Source: Athripsodes cinereus (taxonomy: Eukaryota > Arthropoda > Insecta > Trichoptera > Leptoceridae). Taken from it: a DNA stretch of 64,000 nucleotides. The notes beneath the pieces were generated by a model, which was not told the DNA's origin, did not search any database, and was given only the letters and a program-made list of their open reading frames with translations. Positions 1 to 12,111 of this stretch are shown in pieces (the stretch's first letter is position 1; the number at the start of each line of letters is the position of its first letter). The DNA lies in assembly GCA_947579605.1 (NCBI GenBank), contig OX388317.1:18061384-18125383 (forward strand), written 5' to 3'. A program made the translations under genes and the position numbers.

Positions 1-43
1 AGGTTACGCGAGAAAATAAATTAAACCCAGCAATTACCTTATT

Positions 44-949
44 AGCGTAGATTTTGATATTCTACTGGCTCGATTGCAGACCCTAAATATTACTGGTGAT
101 GCCCTTCGTTGGATGAAGTCCTTCCTCGAAGGACGACATCAGAGAGTCTGTGTTGGTGACAGAGCTTCTGAGTGGGTAGGTCTTCAGGCGGGAGTTCCAC
201 AAGGTTGTATACTTTCCCCTTTGCTCTTCTCTATTTTCATCAACCCAATCACTGAGCTTCTTCTGGGGTCTTATCACCTTTATGCTGATGACCTCCAACT
301 ATATATTCACTTTGATCTAAATAGTGTTGATATTGCCTTTCACAATATGAATACCAATCTAGAGCATATCAGTCTATGGTGCAAAAACCATGGACTTCTG
401 ATCAATCCATCTAAATCACAAGCGATTATCATCGGTAGCTCTAGGAATCTATCTTCTATCAATTCGGTTGCTCCCTTACCATCTTTAGTCTTGAATGACT
501 CGACCATACCTTTTTCTGACACAGTTAAAAATTTGGGTTTATTCTTCGATACTAAATTATCATGGTGGAAACAAATTAATGAAATCAGTAGAAAAGTATT
601 TGCCTCACTACATTCACTTAGAAGAATGCAAAACTTCATTTCTGCAGATACCAAAAAACTACTGGTTCAGTCATTGATCCATCCTTTATTTGATTATGCA
701 GATGTTTGTTATTTGGATCTTTCAGTTGACGGGTTGAATAAGTTGGAACGTCTTCAGAACACTTGCATCCGTTATATATTTGGTCTGAAGAAATTTGACC
801 ACATATCTGAATTTCGAGAGCTCCTTGGTTGGAAGTCCATTCCTCAACGCAGAAATATTCACACTCTTTGTCTTCTTCATAAGATTATCTATGATTCTTC
901 TATCCCATTGTATCTTAACCCTCTGCAGCTGACGTGAGGTCTGTCAGAC
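44..949 (+). pseudogene. CR1-group LINE reverse transcriptase, 5' part of a split copy
   Basis: Reverse transcriptase of a non-LTR retrotransposon, which copies its RNA into DNA at a nicked target. The frame is open from about 44 to 937. Counting residues from the TTG at 74, a VPQG motif followed by a typical 'CILSPLLFSIFINP' palm stretch lies at residues 41-58, and the catalytic YADD box at 70-73. The later part (thumb region, 'LNPSKSQAIIIGS', 'HPLFDYADVCY') is as usual for CR1/L2-like LINEs. The endonuclease and the N-terminal RT are missing, so the copy is 5' truncated. The frame breaks near 930 and the element is then interrupted by an insertion at 950; it resumes at 1881. Clade assignment is by eye. 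A dead copy, not a host gene. Confidence 0.85.
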
Positions 950-1880
950 ACCGCGAAATCTTCTTTTTGTAACAACGTTGTCATTTTGAGTCCTATCTTT
1001 CTGTTTTGCTCAGTAGCTTCCTAATTTCTGTTCTTTTAATCATCAGTACAGTAAAGACGGCCGTCGTGAGTACATGTGTGGATCTATAGCTGATGGGTGT
1101 CTGTCATACCTAACGTCAGTAATAAATGGTGGGTCTATTAGACCTAACGTCAGTAAAATATTAATATTTTCATAGTGTCTCACATACATCAGCTCAGTAA
1201 ATTCATAGAGTCTACCTAACATCATTTCAGTAAAACTTTTTTTTTTCAATAAATGGAGAGCAGATTTCATTTGAGGCCTTGCTAGGGAACTTGTGCTTCT
1301 TATTATGACACAGCGGGTGTATAATGAAAAATTGCCAAGAGAATTGCGCAATCATGTCCTAGGACGAGATTTGCCAACTGCCCCTGAACAAAACGAATCT
1401 GGGACATTGTGCGAACGAATATTTCGCAGAATTTTTACGAGTGAATTTAAAAGATATATTAAAGAGTGCGAATTAATTAAAAGGAAGACAAAATTTACTC
1501 GTTATGCATGTAAAAAAACATATCTGCGTACAAAGCTCGGCACAAATTTGCCAGGACTGAGAGGACGCACTTTGAAGCCGATTTTTAGAGAAACCGCTCT
1601 AACGATTTTTTTAATTATTTTTTTACATTTTAACAAAAGTAAACAGAAAACAAATTTCAACTTATTTATTTATTTTATGTTTTTTTTTTCATTTTATTAA
1701 TTTTTGTAAATTGTTCTTAAAAAAATGGTGATTTTTTATTAGTATTAATAAATTTCTTGTAATTTTAATTTTAATCATATTTTTTCAAATGGTGTCAGCA
1801 TACATGTCAAATGCTCACATTAAACTAAAAAAATACTCAAAACTTTTTAAATAATGGCAATAATGTAACTTAAAATGAGT
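950..1880 (+). mobile_element. 931-bp insertion inside the LINE
   Basis: The LINE frame stops here and resumes 931 bases later. Both edges carry the same 11 bases, GTCTGTCAGAC (939-949 and 1881-1891). With one indel the duplication may extend to about 15 bp (TGAG before it on both sides). No terminal inverted repeats are visible. The right end reads 'cttaaaa', so a retroposed copy is possible. It holds an open frame at 1293-1700 (135 codons, basic, e.g. RRIFTSEFKRYIKECELIKR) that I do not recognise. Three imperfect copies of 'acctaacgtcagtaa' lie at 1109-1235. The last 200 bases are very T/A rich. Confidence 0.6.
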
Positions 1881-2145
1881 GTCTGTCAGACCACTCCTCA
1901 GCAGAATAATAACTAAAAAGCCACCTCAGTTGCAGAGGGTTAAAGAAAGGTTTGAATTTTTGAATTCTCATGGGTTGCCTTTGCGATCATCTTCTAATAA
2001 TCTCCTGGCTATCCCACCTCATCATTCAAGTTGTTACACAGATTCTTTTACAGTCCATGGCGCCAGATTGTGGAACCAGCTTCCATCAAAAACCCGAACT
2101 TGTACGTCTCTTTATACTTTTAAAAGGAAGATCAATGGTTGCTAG
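1881..2145 (+). pseudogene. CR1-group LINE, C-terminal end of the same split copy
   Basis: The frame resumes directly after the insertion and ends at the stop near 2145. It shows the C-terminal signature common to CR1/L2-type LINE proteins: FTVHGARLWNQLPSKTR followed by LYTFKRKI. It matches the polypeptide expected downstream of the part ending at 949. Joined at the duplication, the two pieces form one 3' half of a LINE ORF apart from a frameshift near 930. Not expressed as a host protein as far as the sequence shows. Confidence 0.8.
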
Positions 2146-2780
2146 TTATTTATGACGTTTATACATAGATTCATCCTAACATTTTTTTTTTTTTTTTTTT
2201 TTTCTCTTCTTCACGTGTATTCATTCACGTTGAGCAGTCCTCCCCCCCTCCCCCCCCTCCAACATGTGTGTTGCATTTCGCATTTACATATTTTTTTTTA
2301 AATTTGTTTATTTATTTTTCTTATATGTATTGCTATATTTACGGTACCTATGTATCTTAGTATCTATTTATATGTATGTATGTATTGTATTTACGGTATT
2401 TATTTTAATATCTATTTGTATGTATATATTAATTATTTGTTTAGTTATTTATTTTTAATACTTTTGGTAATTTATTTCTTAAGAGTATGTATTATATAGT
2501 TTATAATTTGGTTCCTATGTAACATTTTAAAGACTTTTTATAATTGTTTCCATTTTTTATCATTGTTTACTTGTTTTTCTTTACTGGGTTAGTTGGAAGA
2601 TATCGCGTCCCTGCGATAAACTCGCCCATTGTGCAAAATGTTTGTATATACCATGTTGTACCTAATCTCATTCTTTTTGTTTTGTATTATTTTTATTTAT
2701 TTTTATTTTTTATTTTTTTTTATTTATTTTTATTCTCATTCTTTTGTACAATAAAGTTTATTATTATTATTATTATTACC
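2146..2780 (+). mobile_element. 3' UTR and tail of the LINE
   Basis: The sequence from the ORF stop to the (TTA)n tail at about 2758-2778 looks like the LINE 3' untranslated region. It includes a T tract, C-rich runs at 2239-2260, long T/A-rich stretches, the stem-loop at 2601-2618 and 'caataaagtttatta' directly before the tail. The block 'gttagttggaaga...gataaactcgcccattgtgca' recurs in four other places in the window, always next to a simple-sequence tail, which fixes it as the 3' end of one LINE family. Confidence 0.7.
2601..2618 (+). other. Conserved LINE 3' stem-loop, copy A
   Basis: TATCGC-gtccct-GCGATA forms a six-base-pair stem with a six-base loop. The stem is kept and the loop differs in copies at 48199-48214, 46186-46201, 26570-26585 and 42585-42600. 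In L2/CR1-group LINEs such as eel UnaL2, a 3' hairpin is what the RT recognises; the same role here is inference. Confidence 0.6.
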
Positions 2781-3164
2781 TTTGCAAAAATGAAAATCTA
2801 TATTTTAACGATCTTGATATTTTTAAAATAATATTTGTGTTTATTATTGGAGAAAAATTATTATAATAGGCATTGGTGAATAAAAAAATATTCATAAATA
2901 AACTAAGATAACATTATTATAAAGGCAGGCATGACCGGAAGTGAGTCGCTATGGTTGAAAACTGAAGAATAATGAGTGATGAATGGAGATGTCAAACATT
3001 AAACAGAAGGAAGACTTTCAGCGGAGGTTTCTAATGGTTTTATTTATAAAAAGAACTTAAGAAATTTAATGAAAACAATGTTCAGGTAGAAAACAGGTTC
3101 AGGTTTTTCACATAAAAAAAATACCTTGTTTTTAGGTGTTATTTATTATGAAATAAGTTGTGGT
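2781..3164. other. AT-rich stretch, nothing recognised
   Basis: No open frame, repeat or RNA signal that I can name. Confidence 0.5.
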
Positions 3165-3226
3165 GGTCAGTAGCCTAATGGTTTGCTTGCAGATTTTCAA
3201 TCGAAATATCGTGTGTTCGAACTCTT
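3165..3226 (+). repeat. tRNA-like SINE head
   Basis: An A-box-like 'ggtcagtagcctaatggt' at 3165-3182 and a B-box-like 'gtgttcgaactc' at 3213-3224 have the spacing of an internal Pol III promoter. Acceptor arms do not pair, so this is a tRNA-derived repeat rather than a tRNA gene. It precedes a SINE-A body at 3271. Confidence 0.45.
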
Positions 3227-3270
3227 AATTACTATTACCATATAGTATAATGCTTACCGTGAGTACAGAA

Positions 3271-3424
3271 TTTTACATCTCAAATTCAGCGATGAGGTTT
3301 GCCACCCATCCTGAATTTCTTAATTATTTATTGGCACGGCATGCATGTTTATTGCATGCAGCTGGTCTGCAGGCTAGCCCACTTGTGGGATACGCCGTGG
3401 TGGTGTAGTAGTAGCAGTTACCGT
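3271..3424 (+). repeat. SINE-A copy, 3' part
   Basis: Member of the most frequent repeat in the window, here called SINE-A. Diagnostic blocks in order: 'cagcgatgaggtttgccac', 'ccatcctgaat', 'ggcacg...gcatgtttatt', 'gcagctggtctgc', 'cccacttgtggga', 'gccgtggtgg', ending in a TAG-rich tail. Confidence 0.7.
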
Positions 3425-5502
3425 GAGTATATTTCGGAGTGTATTTGGGCTTATCACCAACCAATCAGACTTCGCGCTTAAACCAGCCAAAGCTGATTCG
3501 TTAGTGTCGGAATACCTAATACCCCCTTCTCTACCCTGCAAGTGGTATTTATTATGTCCTGCGATTGAATCATACCATACATTATTTTGGATTCGAATCG
3601 CACTACTGATGTAGAATATATTACGTAATTTTTGACTATACTCGTACTATGTAAGGGACCATACATCTAGATATTATTTTATAAAAATGTTTGTTTTCTT
3701 TTGAAATATTGATAATTTATTATCTAGAAAAGCATATATCATCACGGGGCAAATAAGTCAAAATGTCATTCATTTTATGAATGATATTATGTCAAGTAAA
3801 TAAACAACTCTATAAATAAAACCTTTCGTTTTTTCTAGGAGGAATTCAGATAGAAGAATAATAAATGTTAAGCAAAATAATTGAAGCGTAAATAAGTATT
3901 CACGGACGAATACTTTCTATAAACTGTTATTTCTTTTTCAGCATTGAATAGGTTTTTCTTTGATTTTCCATAACTTTCCATTTCAGGTACACACATTGTT
4001 TACACATCACTCCTACGGTTTATTTTGAGAGGTCTGATCATCTTGCTCAAAGAATTACCACATTTTTTTATTCTAGGATGCCAATAATAAGCAATTTTCT
4101 CCATTTGATGGTTTATCTAGGAAGCGACAAAAATACCAGATAAATCTACGAGGCAACGCCAAGAACACCGGAACATATTGATAATATTAAAGTAAAGTTC
4201 TAAACAAAAAAGATCTATCGATACCGTCACGACATTTTCCAAAATTGGAGTAGCCACTTTACTAACCACACGTAATAAACATGCCAGTCCTACGTTTTGT
4301 TACAATAAAAAAATAGATAATTAATAGGGATGGCATCCATTTGAGAAAATACAGTAAAAAATACAAAAGTATATAAAAATATGAGTGTGTTGAAAATTTG
4401 GGTTGAATGAAAATTATAAGTAATTTTTTGATTGTATGGAAACCGAAGTGTTGACAGATGAAGGTCTAATTTATTTCAAGGGACATTTCAACTTGACTAA
4501 ATGATTCTCATTAATTATCTTGTGTGAAGAGAAAGTATGTAGGTAGGTACATAATGTTCCAGCAGAAAAACATTGTGGTAAGAAATAACAAAAATAATAA
4601 TATATTCACGGAAAAACTCCGGAGGCAGCTACTGATTCGGTTTTAATCTGGAATTGTCAAGTTAGTAACCAAATTTTGATAATACATGTAACTTTTATCA
4701 GATTTCCAACATTGTTTTGTACAAAATTTGGTACCTACTTATAATTAATTTTTTTAATATTTTAGATTAAGAAAGTATCGGTAAAAAAAGATTTCTATTT
4801 TTAAAAATTAGTGTTTAACTTTTTTCCTTGATCGATAATAGTTTACATTCCATAAGAAATCTTATACATTTAATCACTTGTAAACCAAATCAAAAACACT
4901 GCGAAATCTATCCTCTGTATTTAAAAATTACTTTTGAAATAAGGTTATGAAAATACTTGATAAACTTTGTTTGAATTGGCAAATAAATATTGATAATTGT
5001 GCAATAAATATTAATTTTCAATAATAAATAACTGCCCAGCGAAGATTTCATAAAATTATTGTTATTCAGAGCGTAAATGTTGAAGTTTAAGAACTTGTAT
5101 AATTTTATCGAATAAAACTTCTTACGTACTCGAATTAGGTATAAATACTTACTCCTCCCTTTATTGTAAATGATGTAACGTCAGAAGTAATACCATTTAT
5201 CAGAATGAAAAGGCAAAAATTGCTTTACCCCCGACTCTAAAAGCGGGGTAGCAGCACCAACAAAATATACTACACAATATTTATAATATACTTACTTAGT
5301 TAATGTAGATGTTTGTATAAAGTAGGAGATCATAATGTCTACTAAATATGTATTATGAAATGATGAGATGTTGTATTACAGAAAATTACCTGGCAAAAAC
5401 ATCAACACTTTATAAAACATTAATAATATATATTGTAACGTTTGCGGTATCTACAGTTTTGTCTGTGCTGAAACTAACTGTATTCTGTATAAGTGTATAA
5501 GT
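3425..5502. other. AT-rich intergenic or intronic stretch
   Basis: No coding region. A weak SINE-A remnant lies at 4246-4295 ('gtagccactttactaacc', 'cgtaataaacatgcc'). A short hairpin, CCCCG...CGGGG, lies near 5228-5250. The rest is AT-rich and unassigned. Confidence 0.4.
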
Positions 5503-5712
5503 GTATAATCTACGATATCTGAAGTGGCCAGTAAGTAGACTAGCTGGATGCAATAAACATGCTGGTTCGTTCCAATGTAAAATTGAGAAGAATAATTCAC
5601 TGCAGAATTGAAGATGGTAATTATCGTGTTCGTGCGATATATTACCAGCTCCGTCTTTTTACAGGATACTTGAAAACATAAAAAAATGAATAGGATACCA
5701 TATTTTGTCATG
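5503..5712 (-). repeat. Diverged SINE-A copy
   Basis: On the minus strand relative to the other copies: 'agctggatgcaataaacatg', then the head block 'tttttacaggatacttgaaaac'. Order and spacing match SINE-A at 40013-40261, with many substitutions. Confidence 0.5.
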
Positions 5713-5885
5713 GGACTAATAATGAAGTATGTTTTTTTTATTAACTCTGCATCGTTCTGCACAGCATGTTAGACCACCTAAAAATGGAGGGACTGTTACG
5801 AATCTTTGTCGCGGGAAGGAACCTTTGCAACTTATATTTATATTTTCCCAATTATTGTATGGGAATAAAATATTTCATTCATTTA

Positions 5886-6279
5886 GTGCAGAAACTCTTG
5901 TGCAACCGAGACCTGAAGTTGAGCACAAGATGGAGAGCTGTAAAAGCATATGTATTACCCGTGCTGTTGTATGGAGTGGAAGGGTGGACTCTCAAAATCT
6001 CCATGATAAATAAAATAGAGGCATTTGAAATGTGGTTGTACAGAAGAATGCTGCGTATCTCATGGACTGATCGAGTGTCCAACGAAACAGTTCTAAATAT
6101 AATGCAAAAAGATAGAGAGCTAATGACCACTGTTAAAAGACGAAAGGCAGCATACTTTGGTCACATATTCCGTGGAGAAAAATATGCCCTTCTGCAGCTT
6201 ATAGTAGAGGGTAAGATAGAGGGCAGACGGGGTTTGGGGCGCAAAAGAGCATCATGGCTCAAGAATCTTCGGCAGTGGT
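5886..6279 (+). pseudogene. LINE RT C-terminal region, interrupted by the LTR element
   Basis: C-terminal part of a non-LTR retrotransposon protein of the type that is very common in insect genomes. Motifs: LLYGVEGWTLK, then EAFEMWLYRRMLRISWTD, KRRKAAYFGHI, and GRRGLGRKRASWLKNLRQW at the break. The endonuclease and RT core are absent, so the copy is 5' truncated near 5886. The frame is cut after the tryptophan codon by the LTR element at 6280. It continues at 14624 in the correct phase once one TGGT is removed, so the LINE was already resident, and still open here, when the LTR element arrived. Exact clade (RTE or Jockey type) not decided. Confidence 0.8.
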
Positions 6280-8769
6280 TGCTACGCATTAAATAATCGC
6301 TGCGGAAAAGTTCATACTGGCTAATGTTCCTACAGTCATTTGTTGTCTGTGAGTCTTCCGTAATAATAATAATAATTGTACGTTACAAGGAACACGTGAC
6401 TGGCTGATGCTTCGATCTGCACACGGCACCACATCGTATGATTCTCATTCCCTTGAAGAATAACCGTTAAACGTGCCTGTTCCTCCTCGCGTCGCTTGCA
6501 AGCAAATTCAGTTACCCGCAAACCATGGCATAGGTTGGACGAAAGAAGGGTTTGTCCCTTCCCGCCTTAGTCGCGAATAGCGATGTGCGTAACTCCGACA
6601 CAATAATAATACTAACAATAATTATGTAATAGTACTTAACTTCGTAATGTGATAAACAAGTGTGTTGCCCTCTGTTGTACGTAAAACAATTCTTATTGTG
6701 TGTCGTTAATAATGTACTTTAAATATCTGTGTTAGTTTTACGTGCGCGACCAATCTTACCGCCAATATCAAGGAACAATAGTAACGATTAATAATTAATA
6801 GTAATTAATAAATTGAATAATGTTATGAACAGGCTTGTGTTACCTTTGAGTTATATATATTGGGTTATTGAAGTGATATTAGGATAACATTTGGAAAGTT
6901 TTGAGTAAATAATATATGTCCGTTAGGGTGTGGTTTCGTTGTGTTCCCGCCAATATTCATAACCGTGTGAAATAAGATAATCCATTGTTTCTGAACAACT
7001 ATTCCATGTTAGGAATCATACAAACCACTTAAACAATTCTTTATACTTGCTCAGTGATGTAAATTTAACATTATGAATGTGTTCATAAGTCTGCAACGTG
7101 TACCGCTTCATCTCGGGTAGCCTGCGCATTGCTTATCGGTGATTTACCGATGTAACTCTCATTCCAATGTGAATTTGAAAGGACTATTGAAATAGTGACG
7201 CCTTCTACCTTTTACACAGAGGATGGAGTGGAAACATATAAGGTTTCTCAAGCCTCTCGAGAAGTAGTGACCTCTTCCGTCCTGAGAACAGAATCTATCA
7301 GATTCTGACACCACCTACGCACCCCTGTACGTCTTTGAGTATAACCAGCGACCGCCATAGAAGCATCAGAGTATGTTTCTTTCACGATCCTGCCTTCTAC
7401 CGTCAATGTGTGCAAAATACGTCTTCAGTAACATGCTTGACTTTGTGTTATTCAACACCTGATCGCCTGTCCATCCGTAAGTGACTATATTGCTATTGAA
7501 TATTGTATGTATTTGTTCCGTAACAGAGTTCATGTCATCATTGAACTGACCTATATATTATTTTCCGTTGTATGATAACTATATATTAATTTTCCGTTGT
7601 GTAATAATTTAAGATTTTGAGTTTGAATGAAGAATGAATGATTCCATTTAATTATTTATAAATCACATGATAAACCAGGTATTGATTTATATTGATAATA
7701 CCAAGGATGGTGTATTTGATAATTGCCATTGTTTGTTTTATTGTCTCAGTCCGAATATGGTATAACTTTCATAACTTTGTATATTGGACGGAATGATATT
7801 CCATACAAAATTACTTTGAAGTTACTGTCTTGTTATGTATAATATGTATACACAATAAACGTGAATCACTTACCATAAGTTATCTTTCTGTTGAAATCCA
7901 TTTATTATACCTACAAGTACCTTCTGTGCTTCTATTCTGTTTAAAGTGCATTTCTTAGCCTCTTTGTAAGTGGAATTCAGATAACCTAGTTTATACTTGG
8001 AGTAGTTATGTCACAAAGGTTCAATTCCTTGATCAACCAATGGATGAAAGACCCTATTATTTTACTATGAAAGCAACAAAGAGTTAAAGGAATGGCTCCA
8101 CTGATGGAAATAATATATCCACTTTCTTGGAAAGGTCTGATGTACTTATGATAATCTTTGTTCCACTTGATATAATTTTTTATTGTTTACTTGGAGATAT
8201 ATATCTATAATTTTACTCAAGAAAAGATATAAGTAGAATCTTTGCAATATAAAGTATACTAACAGAAGAAACATTATTGCTGAAATTACCTATGTATTCT
8301 ATAATGATATGATGACCATAAGAAAATGATGAAACCGAAGGATAAGGAATTCTCTGAACTTTACGTAAGTATAATATGTATAATTGAAGTATGTAACTGA
8401 CACCCACACACAGTGCATTCCTCTTGCACAGACTAAGTAGAGTCATCCCTGGACATGAACTTGAGCCAAACTATTAATCTGTTTTACTTGCAAATATAAT
8501 TGTAACTTTCTCTATATAATATAATTAATTTTCTATGTGTTTCGCTTACGTACATTGCAAAATGTATGTAGCGAAGCTGGGGGTTACGAGCCAATTTATA
8601 TACTTTTCTTATGTACAATTCATGTAAATTCATTTCTTTTAATATTTGATAATTTCTCTTTTGATAATTTTGTAAAATGATATGATGCGATCGTCCTAGT
8701 GGGACGATATCGTATCAATTTGTGTGCTCGTCCGTGGATGTAGCAAGGTGGGCGGACGTGTACGTAAAA
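6280..8769 (+). repeat. 5' LTR
   Basis: A 2,490-bp repeat with an exact partner 5,850 bases downstream. It should hold the promoter and polyadenylation signal of the element; I cannot fix either by eye. It contains no convincing ORF. The last bases read CGTAAAA, where the 3' LTR has CGTAACA. Confidence 0.9.
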
Positions 8770-8773
8770 TTTG

Positions 8774-8790
8774 TGGGCATCGTTTCGGGA
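8774..8790 (+). promoter_or_regulatory. Possible primer-binding site
   Basis: A TGG-starting stretch lies four bases after the 5' LTR: TGGGCATCGTTTCGGGA. It resembles, with a gap, the complement of an insect tRNA-Gly 3' end (TGG, GCATCG, CGGGA). From memory and weak. Confidence 0.3.
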
Positions 8791-9898
8791 TATTATGATT
8801 TGGATAATCATAGACCCTAAAATATTAAATGTATTGTGTGGTGAATATGCCTAATCGTGAAGTTCAGAATTCTTATCTTTATTGTGTAATTATGTGTATT
8901 GATATTAATTGAAAATGTAATAATTTGATGTGTGTATGTATGTGAAGACAATTTTAAAAAATGAAACAGGAATCGTGAAATAAATAATTTAAATGTCCGT
9001 ATTTAAAAAATAAATGTATTGGTGTATAGCGCAAACGTTTGTCGCGAGTATTGTTATAATGTGGAGTAAAAAACCGATGCCGTATAGAAAGAATTGTATG
9101 GTGAAAATATTCCGTTGTAAATGTTTCGTATTAAGCGTAAACAAAACAATCGCAAACCGACCAACATAACATAATGAATATTATAATAGTGTGTATCTAT
9201 AATATCGAACGCCGTACGGATAAATAATAATATTATACCGTAGTTGTGCGTCGCGAGAAACGAGCGGTGTGCGAAAGGTGGTATACATAACTATGCAGCG
9301 TATAGTGGGTACTTACCTATACGTCGCGAGAGAAAGAGACATCGTACAGACCTACCTCAACATTGTAATAGAAATATTCACGCGCGAAAACGGGAACTCC
9401 GCTTTACTAGTAAAATGTATAGTTGAAAATAATAATATTGGAATGAAACGAAATATGTACCTACCTATACTGTAGTATGTATAGTGAACCATTTCGTACA
9501 AGGAACTTTGTTTTACCGATAAACAGAATTTTGTTGTAATGTTATTTTAATAGTAGATTCATTTTCAAACGATGAGAGTAAAAATCGATGTTAAATATTA
9601 AATTGAATTAAATTTTTTGAAACAGTAAAATGTTGCATTTGGAATAAATATTTTTTATTGAACTCTTGGAGAAATAATATTAAAGGAGCGTTGTTGTATA
9701 AAATTATGCGTAGTAGAATTTTGATAAGAATTTATATGTGCGTACGTAGTGATGTGACGAAATAATAATGAAATAATAATAATGATGAATAATATTAAAT
9801 AAATATTTTTGTTTTGAGAAAATTAAAGTTAAAAATAAATCGAAACAAATAATGTTAAACCTTCACGACCGTTCACGAAATTTAAAAAATAAATACAG

Positions 9899-10150
9899 TT
9901 AACCCTTAGTGAAACATGACCGAATTTGTTAACCCTTTGTGAATAATAATTGAATTTTTTTTAATGTCAAGTGTGAACTGTAACTGAATTTTTGAATTTA
10001 GTTAAGAAACAGTTAACCCTTTGATGACCATCGTTGAAAATTTTGACATTATCGTAAATAGTAGAATGATGTTTTGTAAATTTTTTTTGGAAATTAAAGA
10101 AGTAACCATGTAACGATGTAGAATTTTTGCTGTTGAATATTAACCCTTTG
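9899..10150 (+). repeat. Four spaced 'ttaaccctt' repeats in the LTR-element interior
   Basis: TTAACCCTT occurs at about 9900, 9929, 10013 and 10140, three times followed by TG and a G/A-rich word. The spacing is irregular (about 29, 84 and 127 bases), so this is not telomeric repeat. Confidence 0.5.
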
Positions 10151-11937
10151 TGTTCGGAATTTGTTATCTTTTGTGAAGTAATTAATTTTCTTGAAATGTA
10201 ATGATGTGACTTTTGCGGCTTATTATCATCGTGAAATATTGAAGTAACCTATGCCTTGTTTATTTGAGAATTGAGTCCGATTAGTGAATTATTCCGTTAA
10301 GGTAAACTAACGAACGCTCTTTGATAAAAAATGAGTTATGTTTATGTAATATATAAAGCCGTGATAGGAGAGATGTGTTAAATACTTTTTTTGTGACTTT
10401 TTGTGTAATCAATATAGAGACGATGTTATCTGGATGTGTGAAAGATAAATCGTAATGCTCTTTTTGATGAATGTAGACAATGTGATTGCTAATCGTTCAT
10501 GCCTATTATTTTGAAGTTTGAGTTTATATGACGTTTAATTCCGCGTAGGACACGTAGTAATCTCTTATGAATTGTAATTGGAAATGTTTGGATGTGGTAT
10601 ATCCTTGTTGAATTAAATAATTTTGGTGACTTTATGTAAAGTTGTTTATGTTGCTTGAATACATTGGAAAATGTGATAGAACATTTTGACATTGAACGGA
10701 ATGGCTTATGAAAGACACAGAATAAACCCTGTAGTGGAATGTTGGCTGCAGATATTCAATGGGATAATTTTAGTTAATTGTATGTTAGTGAATAAAGATG
10801 ATGTATGAATCTGTTTATGAAAGGTGAGCCCTGTATGAAGAAGTAAATGTTGAATTTGAATAATGATGTATGTAAAGAATTTATTGAACTTGTAACTTGT
10901 ATATTGTGTAGCAAAGATCGAAAGTTGTTCAATGTATTTGTCATGTATTAAGCCTGTGTGAGGGTAGCTCCCTCTGAGATTATCTCTATGTGAGAAATCT
11001 GTCTCTGTGTGAGAATTGTGACTATGTGATATGCGTAGAAGGATTTGACGCCAATAATGAATATCGGTTACTGTATATGTGATTGCAGTCGTCGTGATGT
11101 ACCATTATGTCATGTCTGCGTGTAAATTGTTTTTTTAATATGTATATGTATGTCCTTATTATGTATGATTTCTTTCTGTGCTTTGCCAATATCTTTGTAT
11201 GGTACATGGTACATGAAATCACTTGTATATGAGTGCTATTAAGCTTAATGGGTTAAATGAAGCGAAATTGTAGTATCTCTAATTCCATCTATACAAAATT
11301 GTTTATATTTATTTAAATTCCTTTATGTTACTTTTCCCTTGCCGGATACATGTAACTGGAATCGAGAATGATGTAAACCAACTTCTTAAGTATGTAACTT
11401 ATGTTTTATATGTTCGTCATGTTTAAAATATTAACTTGTCGTCGATCGTAGTAAATGAATCCATCAATGAAACGTACGTATGTTGATAAATTATTGAAGA
11501 AAATAAATTTTATCACCAATGTAGAACGAACCGTATATTGTAACGTAATAACGATCCTGAGTTTCTATAAAATTGTATTGTAAGATGTTTAAAGTTGTTG
11601 TTTTCATAACCTGTGTTTTTCGTATACATGCACATATGCACCTGTCTATATATATATACACACCTCTATGTACTATTATATTGTTATGATTGTAGCTCTC
11701 AAACTTTTGTTAGGAGCCCCGTACTAAAACAACCAATGTGAATTTTGTGTTATTATTAAGAAGTGTAAGTCGAAATATGAAAACAGTTCGCATCAATTTT
11801 GACTATGGGCAATTTACCGCGAGTGTTTAATAATAATTGAACGGGCTATAGGATGTAAGAAACATTGTAATAGTATATAAGCTACCATTTTTTGAATTGT
11901 TTGTCTGTAATTGGGTACCTATGTAGTTGCTTATGTA

Positions 11938-12060
11938 TCCAATGGTTCTCAACTTTTATGTAACCAGTGGTACTCAACTTTTTTATGTGACCAGTGGTAT
12001 TCAGTCTTTTCATGTAACCAGTGGTTCTCAACAATTTTTGTAGTGGTTCTCAACTTTTTT
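11938..12060 (+). repeat. Tandem array near the 3' end of the interior
   Basis: Four to five imperfect units of about 28-30 bases built on 'accagtggttctcaacttt' lie just upstream of the hairpin and polypurine tract. Units differ by single bases and by the length of the T run. Confidence 0.7.
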
Positions 12061-12076
12061 TTGTATAATTGAGGAA

Positions 12077-12111
12077 CTTGAAAATTTGTCGCTTCTCTTC
12101 AAATTTTCAAG
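12077..12111 (+). other. Perfect 12-bp hairpin next to the polypurine tract
   Basis: CTTGAAAATTTG (12077-12088) pairs exactly with CAAATTTTCAAG (12100-12111) across an 11-base pyrimidine-rich loop. It abuts the polypurine tract. A role in plus-strand priming, RNA stability or packaging is speculation. Confidence 0.7.

Noticed and set aside
1043..1351. 102-codon minus-strand frame
   Set aside because: It overlaps the unknown insertion and T/A-rich sequence; no motif, no splice support.
5451..5762. 103-codon minus-strand frame
   Set aside because: It lies almost wholly in a diverged SINE-A copy.
9899..10150. TTAACCC words as telomere-like or CRISPR-like repeats
   Set aside because: The spacing is irregular, there are no unique equal-length spacers, and they lie inside an LTR-element interior.
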